Assembly: GCA_905211955.1 (NCBI GenBank)
Contig: CAJMCT010000024.1
Location: forward strand, 1 to 12,828
Reading direction: 5' to 3'
DNA: 12,828 bases
From: an uncultured Eubacteriales bacterium
Lineage (GTDB): Bacteria > Bacillota > Clostridia > Christensenellales > Borkfalkiaceae
Made by a program: the position numbers and the translations under genes. Every line of letters begins with the position of its first letter. Position 1 is the stretch's first letter. Below, piece after piece: positions 11,268 through 12,828 of this stretch. Below the pieces are notes generated by a model. The model made no database searches. It was not told the origin of the DNA and worked only from the letters and a program-made list of their open reading frames with translations.

Positions 11268-12828
11268 ATGAAAAAAGTTTTGGGATTGATAATTCTATCA
11301 ATAATGCTTGTGCTATCCGCGTTCGGTTTATCCGCCTGCGGACACGAACATGCTTACGTAGACACCGTAGTTGCGCCTACTTGTGTAGATAAGGGATATA
11401 CCTTACATAAGTGCGAGTGTGGTGAAAGTTATACCGACACTGAAGTAAACGCCTTAGGACACGATTTTGGCGACTACGTTTCGGATAATAATGCAACGTA
11501 TACAAGTGACGGTACAAAGACTGCCACCTGTAAACGTAGCGGTTGTACTGCTACCGATACGGTTAGTGATGATGGCAGTATGTTAGAGAGTTATATTTCT
11601 TTCAAAACTCTTAACGTAGAAGGTACAGATGCAAGCATAGTTCTTCCTAATGCAACAACAAGTTTTGACTTTAAGGAAGAAATAAATAAGATAGGTGTGG
11701 CAGACTTTGTTGTTTCTTTAGACGAGTTTGCACAAGTTCCTATCATAACAAAAACTGTTTCTCTTGCCGAAGGCAACAATACCATTTACGTGTTTGAAAC
11801 GGTTGGGGAATCAATTAAAAAGTATACTGTAGTAATACGTAGAAAGCCCATGTACACGGTATCATTTAACACGATTGACGGTACGGTGATAGCGCCCCAA
11901 GAAATAGAAGAAGGCTATACCGCAACTATGCCGACTACTATACCAGTAAGAGAAGGCTACAACTTTACTGGTTGGGAATTTGACTTTGATACTATAATTA
12001 TTGGCGACGTTATCGTAAATGCACAATGGAATTACTTTACCGTTAAAACGTCCACTACTGATAGTTTGGCGGGTAGTTATTCTATACATAATTTTACCAA
12101 GGTTTCAGCTGGTGAAACTGTCAATCTAACCGCAACTGCAAACGCAGGGTATAACTTTATAGGTTGGTATGACGAAAATGGTTTAGTTTCTTCAAACGCA
12201 AACTACTCGTTTGAAATGGGTGAAGAAAACGTAGTGCTTACTGCTAAGTGGAATTACTTTACGGTGACGACGAAAACGTTTGATGCGGAAGCAGGTACTT
12301 ATACAGTTTATAATAATACAAAAATCTCGGTTGGTGAAACTGTCACATTAACCGCAACTGCAAACGCAGGATACAACTTCGTATGTTGGGCTAAAGGCAG
12401 TGAATTAGTTTCAAGAGATGTAAACTATTCGTTTGTAATGTCAGAAGAAAACGTAGTGTTTACCGCAATATGGAATTACTTTACGGTGACAACTAGCACC
12501 AATTTGCAAGGTGCAGGAACTTATTCTACATACAACAACACAAAAATCTCGATTGGCAAAACTGTCAATTTAACTGCAACAACTAATAATGGATATAATT
12601 TCTTAGGTTGGTATAATGGGGAAGATTTGGTTTCTTCAAACGCAAACTACTCGTTTGAAATGACTGAACAAAACGTAGTTCTTACTGCTAAGTGGAACTA
12701 TTTTACCGTGACAACTAGCACCAATTTGCAAGGTGCAGGAACTTATTTTACATACAACAACAAAAAAATCTCGGTTGGTGAAACTGTCACGTTAACCGCA
12801 ACTGCAAACGCAGGGTATAACTTTATAG
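11268..12828 (+). CDS. Repeat-containing surface lipoprotein (partial, runs off the right edge)
   Basis: 520 residues are visible with no stop before the window ends. The N-terminus is a lipoprotein signal peptide: MKK, a hydrophobic stretch, and the lipobox LSAC with the lipidated Cys at residue 24, so the protein is anchored to the outside of the membrane. Residues 25-99 hold two copies of a Cys/His-rich repeat (APTCVDKGYTLHKCECG, then ATCKRSGCTATDTV) that is common in clostridial surface proteins. Residues about 108-193 resemble a cadherin-like beta-sandwich domain, ending in YTVVIRRK. Residues 196-255 are a Listeria-Bacteroides (InlB B) repeat: YTVSFNTIDGT...REGYNFTGWEF. From residue 256 a tandem array of 74-residue divergent InlB B-type repeats begins, with core GYNFxGW and ending TAKWNYFTV. 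Function unknown; adhesion or surface display is an inference from the architecture. Confidence 0.88.
   Translation, partial: MKKVLGLIILSIMLVLSAFGLSACGHEHAYVDTVVAPTCVDKGYTLHKCECGESYTDTEVNALGHDFGDYVSDNNATYTSDGTKTATCKRSGCTATDTVSDDGSMLESYISFKTLNVEGTDASIVLPNATTSFDFKEEINKIGVADFVVSLDEFAQVPIITKTVSLAEGNNTIYVFETVGESIKKYTVVIRRKPMYTVSFNTIDGTVIAPQEIEEGYTATMPTTIPVREGYNFTGWEFDFDTIIIGDVIVNAQWNYFTVKTSTTDSLAGSYSIHNFTKVSAGETVNLTATANAGYNFIGWYDENGLVSSNANYSFEMGEENVVLTAKWNYFTVTTKTFDAEAGTYTVYNNTKISVGETVTLTATANAGYNFVCWAKGSELVSRDVNYSFVMSEENVVFTAIWNYFTVTTSTNLQGAGTYSTYNNTKISIGKTVNLTATTNNGYNFLGWYNGEDLVSSNANYSFEMTEQNVVLTAKWNYFTVTTSTNLQGAGTYFTYNNKKISVGETVTLTATANAGYNFI
12033..12828 (+). repeat. Tandem 222-bp repeats within the lipoprotein gene
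   Basis: Four in-frame units of exactly 222 bp (74 codons) start at 12033, 12255, 12477 and 12699; the fourth is cut by the window edge after 130 bp. Each begins YFTV and contains a T-rich strand pair, GETV.LTATANAGYNF.GW, NYSF.M and VV.TA.WN. Identity is patchy. Units 3 and 4 share 40 identical bases (12486-12525 and 12708-12747). Units 2 and 4 share 27 (12320-12346 and 12764-12790). Units 1 and 4 share 36 (12127-12162 and 12793-12828). Units 1 and 3 share 33 (12186-12218 and 12630-12662). Confidence 0.95.

Noticed and set aside
11591..12089. Minus-strand frames opposite the lipoprotein gene
   Set aside because: The plus strand is open throughout with a signal peptide and recognisable repeats; the antisense frames have no support.
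12033..12828. CRISPR-like or mobile-element explanation for the repeats
   Set aside because: The period is exactly 222 bp, in frame and encoding a protein domain, with no short direct repeat/spacer pattern and no transposase.

Overview
The window is an AT-rich stretch of bacterial chromosome that looks like a low-GC Firmicute of the class Clostridia. The evidence is the gene families (pyruvate phosphate dikinase, a YlbJ-type membrane protein beside rsmD-coaD, Tex, RarA), strong AAGGAG-type ribosome binding sites, near-consensus sigma-A promoters, U-tailed hairpin terminators, and a lipoprotein of the kind common in gut Clostridia. TGA ends rsmD, so the genetic code is the standard bacterial one. 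I cannot name a genus. I see no tRNA, rRNA, CRISPR array, insertion sequence or phage gene.

Layout from left to right. (1) The 3' end of ppdK with its terminator (1-437). (2) A single-gene unit for a DMT/EamA-type transporter. It has a perfect sigma-A promoter, an inverted repeat lying within that promoter, and a long leader ending in a terminator-like hairpin (440-1617). (3) An orphan rfbA (sugar-nucleotide synthesis) whose -10 box sits inside a long palindrome (1673-2654). (4) A tight four-gene plus-strand run: alr (D-alanine for the wall), an unrecognised five-helix membrane protein, rsmD (16S rRNA methylation) and coaD (coenzyme A), with gaps of 5, 3 and -4 bp (2669-5315). (5) A minus-strand ylbJ-like gene that converges on coaD and overlaps it by 14 bp (5302-6270). 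(6) A divergent plus-strand run, rarA-tex-fucO: replication-fork AAA+ ATPase, S1-domain RNA-binding protein and iron-dependent alcohol dehydrogenase. It starts from a promoter so close to the rarA ATG that the mRNA may be leaderless, and it ends at a strong terminator (6298-11195). (7) A large surface lipoprotein with its own promoter, built of tandem 74-residue repeats and running off the right edge (11203-12828).

Most genes are ordinary housekeeping genes. The parts that deserve attention are regulatory or repetitive: the structured leader of the transporter, two promoter-embedded palindromes, the probable leaderless rarA start, the cramped alr start just after a terminator, the coaD terminator that appears to lie inside the opposing gene, and the mosaic 222-bp repeats of the lipoprotein. 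I did not find a clear, wholly new multi-gene system here.
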